A stretch of 64,000 nt of DNA from Apodospora peruviana (lineage: Eukaryota > Ascomycota > Sordariomycetes > Sordariales > Lasiosphaeriaceae): assembly GCA_033439685.1 (NCBI GenBank), contig JAUEDM010000007.1, forward strand, positions 2,532,501 to 2,596,500, in the 5' to 3' direction. Positions 54,824 through 64,000 of this stretch are shown here, piece after piece. Under the pieces are notes generated by a model, which was not told where the DNA came from, searched no databases, and worked only from the letters and a program-made list of their open reading frames with translations. The position numbers were made by a program, and so were the translations under genes. How positions within the stretch are numbered: the stretch's first letter is position 1; each line of letters starts with the position of its first letter.

Positions 54824-56941
54824 GACTGTCGGACTCCAAGTCCAGGAGGTCCTAGTTCAACCCTCGTTCGCATCGCATCAAGATAACGATTTAAAGTTCA
54901 GAACTCACCTCTCCAGATCCGTCAGCGGCTTCTGAATCTCTCATGGCAGCTCGTGCCTCGGCGACCTCTGGCTTGATCTGAGCCCATAACCCATCCCAGT
55001 ATTTCTCGCTCTCCGTATCATCGTAGTCTGGGAGCACCAGCCAGTTCAGAACTGGTTTAGGGGCACTGGGAAAGAGAATTTGATAAATCTGGTGCCACTT
55101 ATCCTCCTCTGAGAGGTCACTTCTCTCCCCGTTTATTATCTCGACATCTAATAGCTCATCCTGTTCGCCCGTAATGGTGAAAACCTCGAGTGGCCTGTCA
55201 CTTATGCTGGCGTCGGCATATCTCAGAGCGTGGTGATCGTACAAATGACATCTAGATCGGAGTTAGCTAAAGCCGTAGAATATGAACGAACTATATCACA
55301 TTACCTCATGCTGCGGACATCGCTCCATGTCCCACCAACACACACTGAATCTTGTAGGCACGCTTCCGGGTAACGGATATAAAAAGGACAGGGAACCGCG
55401 TTATCACTGTACTTCGAGTTCGACAGCTCGTCCATGGCTGCGGCAAAGGCTTCTCGGAAAATGGCTTCGGTAACTTGCTGATCAGATCCGGAATAGGACG
55501 AACCACTTGGACCATCGGATTCACCGTCCCCTGAACCGGACTGGGGCCCTTCGGGTTGAACTACCTGGGAACCAGAACTAGCCGCTGGCGGTGGCCGCGG
55601 CAATGAAAACAAGGCCATTTGCTCCAGGTGGCGACCGAGGTGCGACTTGAGCTTCTGAGCATGCCGTTTGCAGAGGCAACACTCGCCGTTAACAACCGAA
55701 ACAGGAAGACGGAAAGAGTCCAAAGTCAGGGTGATCTTGGACTCAACCATGCTGTGCGTCTCGTTCATGTGGCACATGAATTCATCCAGCCTGCTGAATA
55801 AAACATGCCCGCCGTGACGGCGGCCGTCATCACCCTCGGGCTCACATGTATTGCAACTCCATTGGCCTCTGTGCAATGCAAACTCATGGTTGAAACAGTC
55901 CTCCCTGGACGAAAACATGTGGTCGAACATGTCGCAGCCATCAAAGGTGCAGACGTATGGCTGGAGATCCCGAAGTACATGCGACTCCCATGCTCTGGCC
56001 GGTTCAATCGGGATGTACTTCAGGATGCCACAATACGGGTATTCGACCTGCGTGAGGGGGTTGCCGTGCTGGCCATCATGTGGATGCGGCGGTATCCTTA
56101 GCTTCTGGTTATCGGGGTAGCTCGACATGGCTGATATCCTGGACTCTGCCACAGATGGAGCATAGAGGAGCTCTTGACTTCTGGCCGGCTGATCGACCTG
56201 CAAAAACTGTTGCCCTGGTAAGAAGAGTCTGCCTCTCGCCAAGGAACGGTCCTCCTGCACCGGTGCTCATCACGGCGGACCCAGCAACGTCCATACGTCC
56301 AGCATCAACCGGTGGAGCCGCCACTGCTACCTCGACCTGTAGCGGTTCGGCTTTACTCTGCCTTGGAACCGGCGACTTCAGCCTTTCTGTGTGCGAAACT
56401 CCCTGCTCGAGGAGCTGTCGCCGGAGCGAGATGAGCTTCCCAAGCCGGCCGACCAAGTTCTCATCTGAGACTCGCTCACAGCGTTATGAGATACAGGACC
56501 GCTATCACTGTCGTCCGATATGTCCCAAGGCGAGTCGCTGTCAGAATTTGTCTCAGAGTCGGTTCCCGGGCCACCTTCGCTCTCACTCTCACGAGCACCT
56601 GATGTCTCTTCAAAGGGTATCCTGGTGCCATCCAAGAGAGAGACTACCTTTTCAGCTGATCTAGACAAGGATTGAAGGAGTCGAACGGTCTGCTCTTTGA
56701 GAAAGTCGGCTTCTTGCAGCCGAAAATCGAGAGAAAGCTGCCAGTACTCTCCTCTGTTCGTAGCGCTCGTGTTGCCCGCCCATACTTTATACTTGTCCAA
56801 CTCCTCAAGGAGCCCTGTCAAGTGTGTATGTTGTGTCTTTGACGGCGAGGATAGCGACTCGAAAGCTGTAATGAGTTGACTGAAAGAAGCGAGACATTCC
56901 ACGTGGTGGTTGTAAAGCAAGAGGGGACTCTGGCTCGCCAT
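54824..56941 (-). pseudogene. C2H2 (AcuF-type) zinc-finger region upstream of and in frame with the NACHT part
   Basis: The start ATG is at 56941 (MASQSPLLLYNHH). Residues of the first exon (KYKVWAGNTSA, LDFRLQEADFLKEQ, IPFEE, then an acidic Ser/Asp tract) match the N-terminal part of fungal C2H2 proteins of the AcuF-like type. A frameshift and apparent loss follow near 56465, and another shift near 56204, before the intact zinc-finger frame 55305-56208: YPYCGILKYIP, HVLRDLQPYVCTFDGC, GQWSCNTCE, ECCLCKRHAQKLKSHLGRHLEQMALFSLPRP. A 53-nt intron (55252-55304) leads to CHLYDHH and DKWHQIYQILFP. A second intron (GAG|GTGAGT to ACTAG, about 54853-54908) leads in frame into the NACHT part. A single fused ancestral gene is therefore likely. 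Confidence 0.7.
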
Positions 56942-57259
56942 GTCTGATATCAAAGCCCAAACAGGGCTGTGGTTTAACGACTTCACCAGGGAGAGGACGT
57001 TATATCCAGGCGCGAGATCTGAGTCGCGAGTGTGGAGCGGGACTGCGATGGTGAAGAGCCTCAAGTTTTTACTTCAGGAGATGGATGCCTGACGAGCGTG
57101 GCTTAAGTGGTCTGCCCAATCAACCCGCTTGAATCACCTAATGTGCATATTCCCGCGCTCGCAGAGATACCGCGTTGGGCGCTTCGCGAAGCTGGATTTT
57201 ACATCACAATTCTTTCCCTTCAGGAGGTTGGTTGACTTTAAGTTCAGGTCCCACCAGTC
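56942..57259. promoter_or_regulatory. Head-to-head promoter, NLR-like pseudogene and DUF7580-type gene
   Basis: These 318 bases separate two divergent start codons (56941 minus, 57260 plus). A shared bidirectional promoter is likely from spacing alone. No specific site is assigned. Confidence 0.45.
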
Positions 57260-59078
57260 ATGTCCGGCTTCGAGGTTGCGGGAATCGTGCTGGGGTCAAT
57301 TTCTCTGCTCATCTCGGGCCTCGAGCACTACCGAGATGGCGTCGAAACCATACACAACATTGTCCAATATGTCGAAGTCGTCAACACTCTCTTGATGTCC
57401 GTCTCGAACGAATATGGCCATCTACAGGCAATCCTTCGAGTCGCTGGTGCAGCGTCTCATGCTTCCCGAAAACATCCTTGACGAGATTTGGAACAAAGCG
57501 AGTTCCCCAGCATGGAAGGACCAAGAGTTGGCTGAGCGACTCAGAGACCAGTTCGGCTCGTCTGCCGAGTACGCCGCATACACCCTAGCCGTGACAAGAC
57601 TTCACAACAGGGTCAACAAGCTGAGAAGCAAGTTGGAGATTGATGAAAACTTCCAAGTGAGCCTATACTGCCAGTCATATATGTGGCAACCTCACTGACA
57701 AAAGCCTCCTGCCAGCCGGCGTGGATGAGTAGCAGTGCCACCGGGCCAAACTCACTGAACAAGTTCTTCAGCAAGAGCCAGAAGTTTCGTCGAGCGGTCA
57801 AGATCGGCTTTAATAACGGCAGATACTTGCAGCTTGCCAATGATATTGAGGCTGATGTGAACCAAATCAAGACGCTCACCGAAGGAGCGAGAACGCTTGA
57901 ACACATCCGAGCCGAAAGATACGCCAAGGATGCCGCAAAGTACTGGTTAAGTACCAGAGACTGTGCTCACGGGTTGTGGAGGTTGAGCCAGTCTTGGCCT
58001 GCACCACATCGTAAGTGGACGTGTGTTGGCTCAGACGACGACGTCAAGAAGAAGCTAATGATTCTCCCTACAGAAATCCGTCACGAGGCGTCCAACAGAC
58101 CCGGTCATCTTATAGCTCTGCCAGCGATTCCACACCCATACCAATACCGACGATTATAACGACACATCATGTCGGCCCGTCCTTACCACAGACCAGCAAT
58201 ACCAACCCAACCAGGACCCAGATCGGCCTGTCCTCAATCTCAAATCTATGCGATGCCCTATTGCGAGCCACACATCAAGTCCCGTCTCTTGGATTCCTCC
58301 AAGACCAAGAATGGCATCACCACTTCTATACTGTCCGTCCCTGGCAGGAACTGGACACTAGAAATCAGCTGGCCTCGTTGGACAAGGTCCTGACCTCGTC
58401 TGGATCGATGGGCACAAAAACCAAGTAAGTGATAACTGGACCTGTCCAACTACCTCAGTCGGTACATTCCCCTGACCAAACCACGCTCAGATTCAAACTC
58501 GCCGCCACCCTCGTCTCGGCAGTCCTCCAATTTCACGCAACCCCCTGGCTAGACGACAAATGGGACCTGCGAGAAATCTACTTCCTCGGCGACACCACTA
58601 CCACCACCACCACAACTACTCCTACCGCCCGCAACCAGGTTCCCACCACCAGAAACGACAGCCACCAACCGTAGATCGCCAAACGCTTCGCCAGAGCACA
58701 CAACAAAAGCAACAGCTACCATCTACACAAACCAGCCAAAGACGACAGCAAGACCCCTCCGTATCCAACGAGATTCTTTTCGCTCTAGGCGTCGCCCTGC
58801 TCGAGCTCTCTTACGGCAAACCGCTGCTCAGCTACCAGCAGCCCGACGATCTCGACGATACGGGGGAAGCACACGTACTAACGAAACCTCTGATCGCGAA
58901 ACGGCTTCTCCATGATCTCGGGGATCGTGAACCTTCAAAATATGTGGATGTTGTTGACCGATGCATTCGGTGCCGGTTCGATACCACCTCGACAAGCCTT
59001 GAGGATCCGATGTTCTTGGCCCTGTTTTGCCAGGGGGTGGTAATGCCTTTGCGGGAGATTTGCGATATTGTTGCTTGA
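57260..59078 (+). CDS. DUF7580-type protein, with a probable one-base frameshift
   Basis: The start MSGFEVAGIVLGSISLLISGLEHY and the end (LFALGVALLELSYGKPLL, LGDREPSKYVDVVDRCI) are typical of a large fungal family annotated as DUF7580, whose C-terminal part looks like a degenerate kinase fold. My exon set is 57260-57656, 57716-58010, 58052-58424, 58491-58638 and 58695-59078. The introns of 59 and 66 nt are good; those of 41 nt and 56 nt (donor GTTCCC) are weak. Near 57414-57418 the frame must shift by one base to pass from SVSNEY to IYRQSFESL, which suggests a one-base insertion in TATGGCCATC. Exon four contains an (ACC)n run. The gene is either a recent pseudogene, is misread in the assembly, or starts at the ATG at 57414. 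Function unknown. Confidence 0.65.
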
Positions 59079-59315
59079 TGAATGTTAGTAAGTGGTGGTC
59101 AGAGGTGGGTGAAGAGACGGGAAAAGTTGTGTACATGGAGGAGCTCTCGTGTTTAAAACAAGACATAACTATAAGCGTCGTAGGTAAAGTTAATAAGCAA
59201 TGAGCCTTCATTCAGTGTTATTTGAGATTGAACAACATCCACACAGGACTGTACAACTGCCGACTGCCAGCTGCCAGCTGCCAAACAGAGTAGCACTGTT
59301 TCTCACCCAAAATGA

Positions 59316-59940
59316 TCAAGACGACATAGTCCCATGAGCTTTCCCGCGTCCCGGCGCCTCTTCAAACTTAGTCTTCCACTTCTCGTCCAGCTTAAACATT
59401 GAAATGCAGTTAAAAGCCGACGGTGTGCCATGCTCCGGATCTGCACTGCCCTGGAGGAGAGTCTTCACACACCGAGTTAGCTCAATGTCGTCCAATCCCT
59501 GCCTCCATTTGGACGAACATCAATCACAGCATCTTCTTTCTTAAAAACAGCCCCTGCGAGGGGACTCTGTCCTCGATCGTTGACGCGATTTGGGTCTGCT
59601 CCATGCTCTATGAGCAGCTTGACCAAGTCCGCGTGTCCATGGTAGGCAGCCAACATGAGCTTTTGACCATCAGCTAAATTCGTCCCCCAGATCGGCATAA
59701 AAATTGACAGATTTGGAGTGTCTAAGCCCCCCGTCTCGGACTCGCTCTCAGTGGCTGGGCTGATGCCGAGGAACTCGGACATACCAGAGTGTCTCCCTTC
59801 TCATTGGTCATGTTTGCAGGTAATCTGGCGGACAGAGCCTGTCGCAACATGTCGATATTGCCCTGGCGCGCCGCATCGAAAATACGGCCTGCCAGGGCGA
59901 TCGCCTCAGGTGGAAGATTGCCGGTCCTGGGGGGGTCCAT
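59316..59940 (-). CDS. Small ankyrin-repeat protein
   Basis: Three exons (59785-59940, 59519-59659, 59316-59462) join in phase 0 across introns of 125 nt (GTATGT...AAAAG) and 56 nt (GTTCGT, branch-like GCTAAC, GTGAAG), giving 147 residues. N-terminal helices read AGRIFDAARQGNIDMLRQAL. Ankyrin repeats are clear in GDTLLMLAAYHGHADLVKLL, IEHGADPNRVNDRGQSPLAG and AVFKKEDAVIDTLLQGSADP. The tail DEKWKTKFEEAPGRGK is characteristic of a small, widespread ascomycete family of cytosolic ankyrin proteins. It binds an unknown partner. The long first intron leaves some doubt on the first junction, since an acceptor 14 bases upstream would change the frame. This gene looks intact, unlike its neighbours. 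Confidence 0.82.
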
Positions 59941-61892
59941 GGTAAGGTGCGAGCGAATTCACCAATTGTGGGAAATAGTTTTCGTTGATCGAGTTCCAGG
60001 GCTATGATTTGATGTTCTTTTTTATATGATTCTATTTCATGTCGGCGGATTAGCAAAGGGAAGTTGCTCGAAATTTATCTGGTATCCCCAGCAGCGATCG
60101 AAGCCTGTAGAAACACGTGAAGCGAACCCCCCCGAGAATCCCACCAGGGCCACCCCAGGAAAGTGACGTACTTATCGTACAGTAATCCGCACCTGTACAT
60201 GCAAAAGCAAAACAGTGGAGTGCATGCATCCGTTGATGATGCAGGTCCAACCAGCAACCCGCACCCGTCTGCTGTCAATCTCACTGAGGTGGCAGTTCTT
60301 TGGGAGTTGCTGAGTACCAGGTAGGTACCTAGGCGAGTCAAGATCACTGGCAGTTGCCGCCGGCCGGTGCCCGCCCGTGAAATGGAAGGGTGAAACCGTC
60401 CAGCGGCCTTCAGTTGGAACTCCACTGGCAGCTTTCCATTGCGAGAGAAACCTGGCAGTGTCGTTGGCGCTTTCCTTCAGTGTCGTGGGTGTGAAGAAGG
60501 GAAGGTGGAATTTCTCCAAATTTGACGTGTCACGGACCCGCTGTTAGTGAAGATTGCATTTACCCAAATTTAGTATGGGTGAAATTCATCGCTCGTCAAC
60601 CACACGTAACAGCGAGTCGGGTGTGGAGGCTGGACAATCGCGTTTATCATTGCGTCAAGGTGCTGATTTCTTGTGTGGTGGCCACGCGACACCCTCAACT
60701 GGTTGGTGCATCTGACAGGGAACCAACTACATGACCACTCCACAAGATGCACACAGCGACGAGATTGAGTGATGATAGGATGCAGCGAGTGGCTTGAATC
60801 GATTCAGATGATGGACATTTTTCCTTCGACTGCGCATAAATACGTGAGGGCTCAGATCGGTGTATCCTTTTCCCTTGGAGTCTCTGCATGTAAAATTTGA
60901 CGCCAACTTGGTCCGTTCTCGGATTCATCGCGAAATTTGAAGCAGAAAAGATATTTTTGAGGATTTGGTGCGGTCCTCCTCACGGACGGCCATGTGTGAA
61001 TATTCCTCCAGGAAGACTCCCGGCTAACAAGGCAGAAAAATCAACCCGGTTCGACTCAAAATTGTCTTGGTCCCTTTTTTGCTCTTTTCATTTGAACACT
61101 TGATCTCCTCTTCATTTGTTCGCTCTCCCTGACCTCTCAAAACGATCAGCTTGGCGCCTGGTTATCAAGACAAACCCAACTGTTGAGCGTTATTAGTTTC
61201 AACGACTCCAAAAAACACCAACCCAACCGCGTGAATTCCCAGAGACCGGGCCAACGGGTACCTGGCGTGGGGAGGTGGCTTGGCCAGTCGGTCGCAGCAG
61301 TTTCACGGCCATCTATTCCCAGTGCCTTGGTCGATCGGAAATCCTTCTCGCGCCGCATTATGGGGCTCATGGCTCATGGCCTTGCCAATTGAAACGTCAC
61401 AGGATCTGGCCGTTGGCCGGCTTTGGGGACCGTTGAAAGCCCCCTTCCCCAAATCTGACAGTGTCTCGCAACGCGTCCGCGCCGCACCCGCACCAAAAGC
61501 AACCGATTAGCGAGTGCAGTGCGGCGGCGGCTAAATTTAGAAAGAACTTCCAAAACACGTGTTGGCTGTAATTCGTAGGTAGTCAGCTTTTACCATCACC
61601 AACTCCTTGTAAATAGAGATCGTGTGCCCCGTCGGTTCGGTCTGGTGATGATGGAATCAGACAGACCCGAACACTCAGCCCTTTTGCGAGATCATAAAAC
61701 AGACCTCCTGGCCCGCCTGGCTTCATTCACGGTCACAAGCCTCATTAAACCCCAGCTCTATTTTACAAAGTGTGGCCCGGTGACCAAAACCACAACCGAC
61801 CAGCTTCGCCATCATCATCCTCTTCTTTGTTTACCATTGTTGGCAGGGCAAACTCTTCTCATTACAACTCATCCAAACCACGTCGTTTCAAA
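59941..61892. other. Intergenic region, nothing recognised
   Basis: This 1.95 kb separates two divergent starts (ankyrin minus, hypothetical plus). It contains AGGTAGGTACCTAGG near 60320-60334. The short ORFs are on both strands and lack domains. A long pyrimidine-rich leader (about 61760-61890) precedes the next gene. Confidence 0.4.
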
Positions 61893-62780
61893 ATGCCTTT
61901 ATGGGATTCTCACAACGAGTCCGCGGACATTTCCGCCATCCAGCTACTCGATGGTAGAGACTCAAGCAGCTGGGCCGTGTCTGCCTGCGGCCAGCGAACC
62001 AAACAACAACCCAAAATCTCGTCTGCACCGATCCCGGGAGAGGGCTCTCTGTTGGATTTCTATGATCTATCCAAGCCACTGGACACATTCACGCTCCTCG
62101 ACGCGCCAGAGAGCCCACCATCGTCGTCGGATGACGACTCAGAGTCGTGCTCCGAGTCCTCGCCCGACCGCTCCCCAAGCCGCAGTCTCCTTACCCTCGA
62201 CAGCATCACCACCAATACCACCCCTACGAAATCAAGCTGGCGTCTGTACAAGTCGTCTGAAACCACCCCGCCGCACCTAAGAGCCTTCCGCAGACCAAGA
62301 TCCACTACTACTCGCCCACAACAGCTCCAAGTCCAACCACCAAAGCTCTTGACCTCATCCTCACCACAACTCCTCGAACGAGACTTGACCGCTGATGCCT
62401 ACTACGATGGCTTCCTCCTCCCATCGCCACTATCGCCCTGCATGAGGAATTTTCCGTCTGCACCGCAGAACTCGCCTTGCTCTCCTCTCTTTGCCAACAA
62501 CACAACTCTTATTAGCAAGAAGACAGAAGAAAAGGAGGAGAAGGAACCCATTATTGTTACCGCGACATGCAGGCGAACACCGTATTACCCGCCCAACGCG
62601 TCGCAGACCGAAGACCGCTCGCGCGTCTACATGAACAGGGGCCCGCACTACATCGCCAACTGGACGCCGCTGTCTAGTCTGCCGATTGATGCACAGAGGA
62701 GGATCGAGCGGAGCATGGTCAAGTTTACTGCGCCTGAAGTGCCTGAGGATAAGAGGGATTCTCATTCCGAGTTGTTGTAA
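61893..62780 (+). CDS. Hypothetical low-complexity protein
   Basis: The frame is open from 61770, but I choose the ATG at 61893 (AAAATGCCTTTATGG), giving 295 residues. No domain is recognised. The sequence starts MPLWDSHNESADISAIQLLD, has a Ser/Asp/Glu-rich block (ESPPSSSDDDSESCSESSPD), repeated Pro/Ser/Thr stretches, an acidic-basic run KKTEEKEEKE, and an ordered-looking C-terminus (RRTPYYPPN, NRGPHYIANWTPLSSLP, AQRRIERSMVKF). The C-terminal block is the part most likely to be conserved. It has no signal peptide or membrane segment and is probably largely disordered, so a nuclear or cytosolic regulatory role is only a guess. Confidence 0.65.
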   Translation: MPLWDSHNESADISAIQLLDGRDSSSWAVSACGQRTKQQPKISSAPIPGEGSLLDFYDLSKPLDTFTLLDAPESPPSSSDDDSESCSESSPDRSPSRSLLTLDSITTNTTPTKSSWRLYKSSETTPPHLRAFRRPRSTTTRPQQLQVQPPKLLTSSSPQLLERDLTADAYYDGFLLPSPLSPCMRNFPSAPQNSPCSPLFANNTTLISKKTEEKEEKEPIIVTATCRRTPYYPPNASQTEDRSRVYMNRGPHYIANWTPLSSLPIDAQRRIERSMVKFTAPEVPEDKRDSHSELL

Positions 62781-64000
62781 TTCTTCTTTGGGTTTATGAG
62801 ATTAAGTGTTTTGTACTGAATGGACGCATTTGGATGTATTGTATATGGAGTTGGGTTTTGCGTAGGGCATGGAAGGAGGTGATTTGGGTCTTTCTTCTTT
62901 TCTTTTCTTTCATCTTAGTTTTTTCTTCTTTGGGTGGTTGCATTCGGATACCATATTTGAAATTACGGCGAACTGGCATTAGTGTTTAAGGAGAGGATTC
63001 GACGTTTCTAATGCTCTTATTGGAAGGCTGTTAGGGCCGAGATATCCGTGTACAGATAGTATAGTTATCAGAAGTAGTATATATACCGAAGCATTTCGGT
63101 TCATGATTTCGAAACCCTGAAAATCGGTATGTCTTTCCGTGGCCTCGATACTGGCCAGACGGGAGTACTACGCAGAGACTCGGTATATTGGTGTTTCCTC
63201 AAAGTTGATATCAGTCTCAACGGAAAGAGAAGTGTGAGCGAGTAAACTCGGTCTCCGAGACATCGAACTTTTCCTGATCAGGTCCATTGCAAGGCCACTA
63301 CAATCTCAACACGCAAACACCGAAACAGCAGTTGAGGGATCACCCCGGATTCATCATGCAACAAAGCCGGCAAATACCGTTAATCGGGCTCGGTACTACT
63401 ATCTACAGCGACTATACCTAAAACGCCGGAAAGCTTATCGATCCTGGTAAGGACCTGAGTACATACGGGCCGTGACAGTGGGTCGTGCAACCAACTGATG
63501 CTGTTAGTGTGGGCCTCTCCCACGTGGCAGACAACCGGATCTGAGTGGTTCGGATCGTGAAACTTGATCTCACATGTTCCTGTTGCCTGGCAAAGCCGGT
63601 AGTAGTGATTTGTTATCTGCTTCCTTCTGTGCATATGCGGGCATTATGCCGATGTAGATCGATCTTGACGCACGTCATGAACGGGATCTACACGGACCGT
63701 TGTGGTGGGCTGCCTTCGTCGGCGATAGGATATCCATCTCGTTTACCGATTGCAGAAAAGGAAAACATGCCGAAATACCTTTTATACTCAGAACAGGCCT
63801 CAGTTCATTCTGGAACAAGCTCTGCGTAGACCTTTCGCAAGTTTGGTACAGCGGTCTATGAAACGCTCTCCTTGTTGGCTTACTACCGACTTCCAAAGAC
63901 ACATGGGAGCACAATATTCACCGGTTTAGGTCCACAGCAATGATACACAGCAATGATACAGAATAAGGCGCCCTAGGTACTCATGTTAGCCAGTCCTAGG
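62781..64000. other. Right end of window, nothing recognised
   Basis: These 1.2 kb follow the hypothetical gene. A CTTCTTTTCTTTTC tract at about 62894-62910 may mark its 3' region. A CCTAGGTAC motif occurs at 63972-63980. The short ORFs lack domains. Confidence 0.4.

Noticed and set aside
1..64000. tRNA, rRNA and CRISPR arrays
   Set aside because: I looked for T-loop GGTTCGA patterns and regular spacer repeats. The GGTTCGA hits (for example near 9775, 13053 and 50940) lie in coding DNA or lack an acceptor stem, and no array-like repeat exists.

Overview
The window is nuclear DNA of a filamentous ascomycete (Pezizomycotina; the gene mix suits a Sordariomycete, but the sequence alone does not fix the genus). 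Reasons: short GT-AG introns of about 41-125 nt, GC-rich third codon positions that create long antisense ORFs, and fungal-type families (SGNH secreted esterase, galactosaminogalactan genes, vanadium chloroperoxidase, seven-helix SAT4/PTH11-like protein, fungal opsin, NACHT/ankyrin and DUF7580-type genes). I joined exons by hand where splice sites and reading frame agreed.

Layout. 1-8.4 kb: end of a rhodanese/TrhO-like gene, a small secreted protein, a secreted SGNH hydrolase and a phosphoinositide phospholipase C. 8.8-26.9 kb: four genes on the minus strand that match the galactosaminogalactan (GAG) exopolysaccharide cluster of Aspergillus: a giant membrane GT4 synthase (gtb3-like), a spherulin-4/GH135 hydrolase (sph3-like), a secreted polysaccharide deacetylase (agd3-like) and a UDP-glucose 4-epimerase (uge3-like). 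No ega3-like (GH114) gene is visible. The expected route is UDP-sugar epimerisation, polymerisation and export, partial deacetylation, and trimming. 28.8-41.4 kb: vanadium chloroperoxidase, SAT4-type membrane protein, three-repeat gelsolin/severin, MetE-C-like protein and a glucose-type MFS transporter. 41.4-49.5 kb is gene-poor, with one weak hypothetical gene.

49.5-52.4 kb: a retinal-binding fungal opsin, divergently oriented from a small protein whose six cysteines all lie in CP(V/I) motifs. 52.7-59.9 kb looks like a nonself-recognition-type locus: a decaying zinc-finger/NACHT/ankyrin gene with stops and frameshifts, a head-to-head DUF7580-type gene with one probable frameshift, and a small ankyrin protein. 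61.9-62.8 kb holds a low-complexity hypothetical protein. I saw no tRNA, rRNA or CRISPR array and no intact transposon.

The most interesting items are the GAG cluster with its giant fused synthase and a possibly intracellular, myristoylated Sph3-like enzyme, the CP-repeat protein, the opsin with a changed proton-donor position, and the broken NLR-like gene with a zinc-finger N-terminal region.
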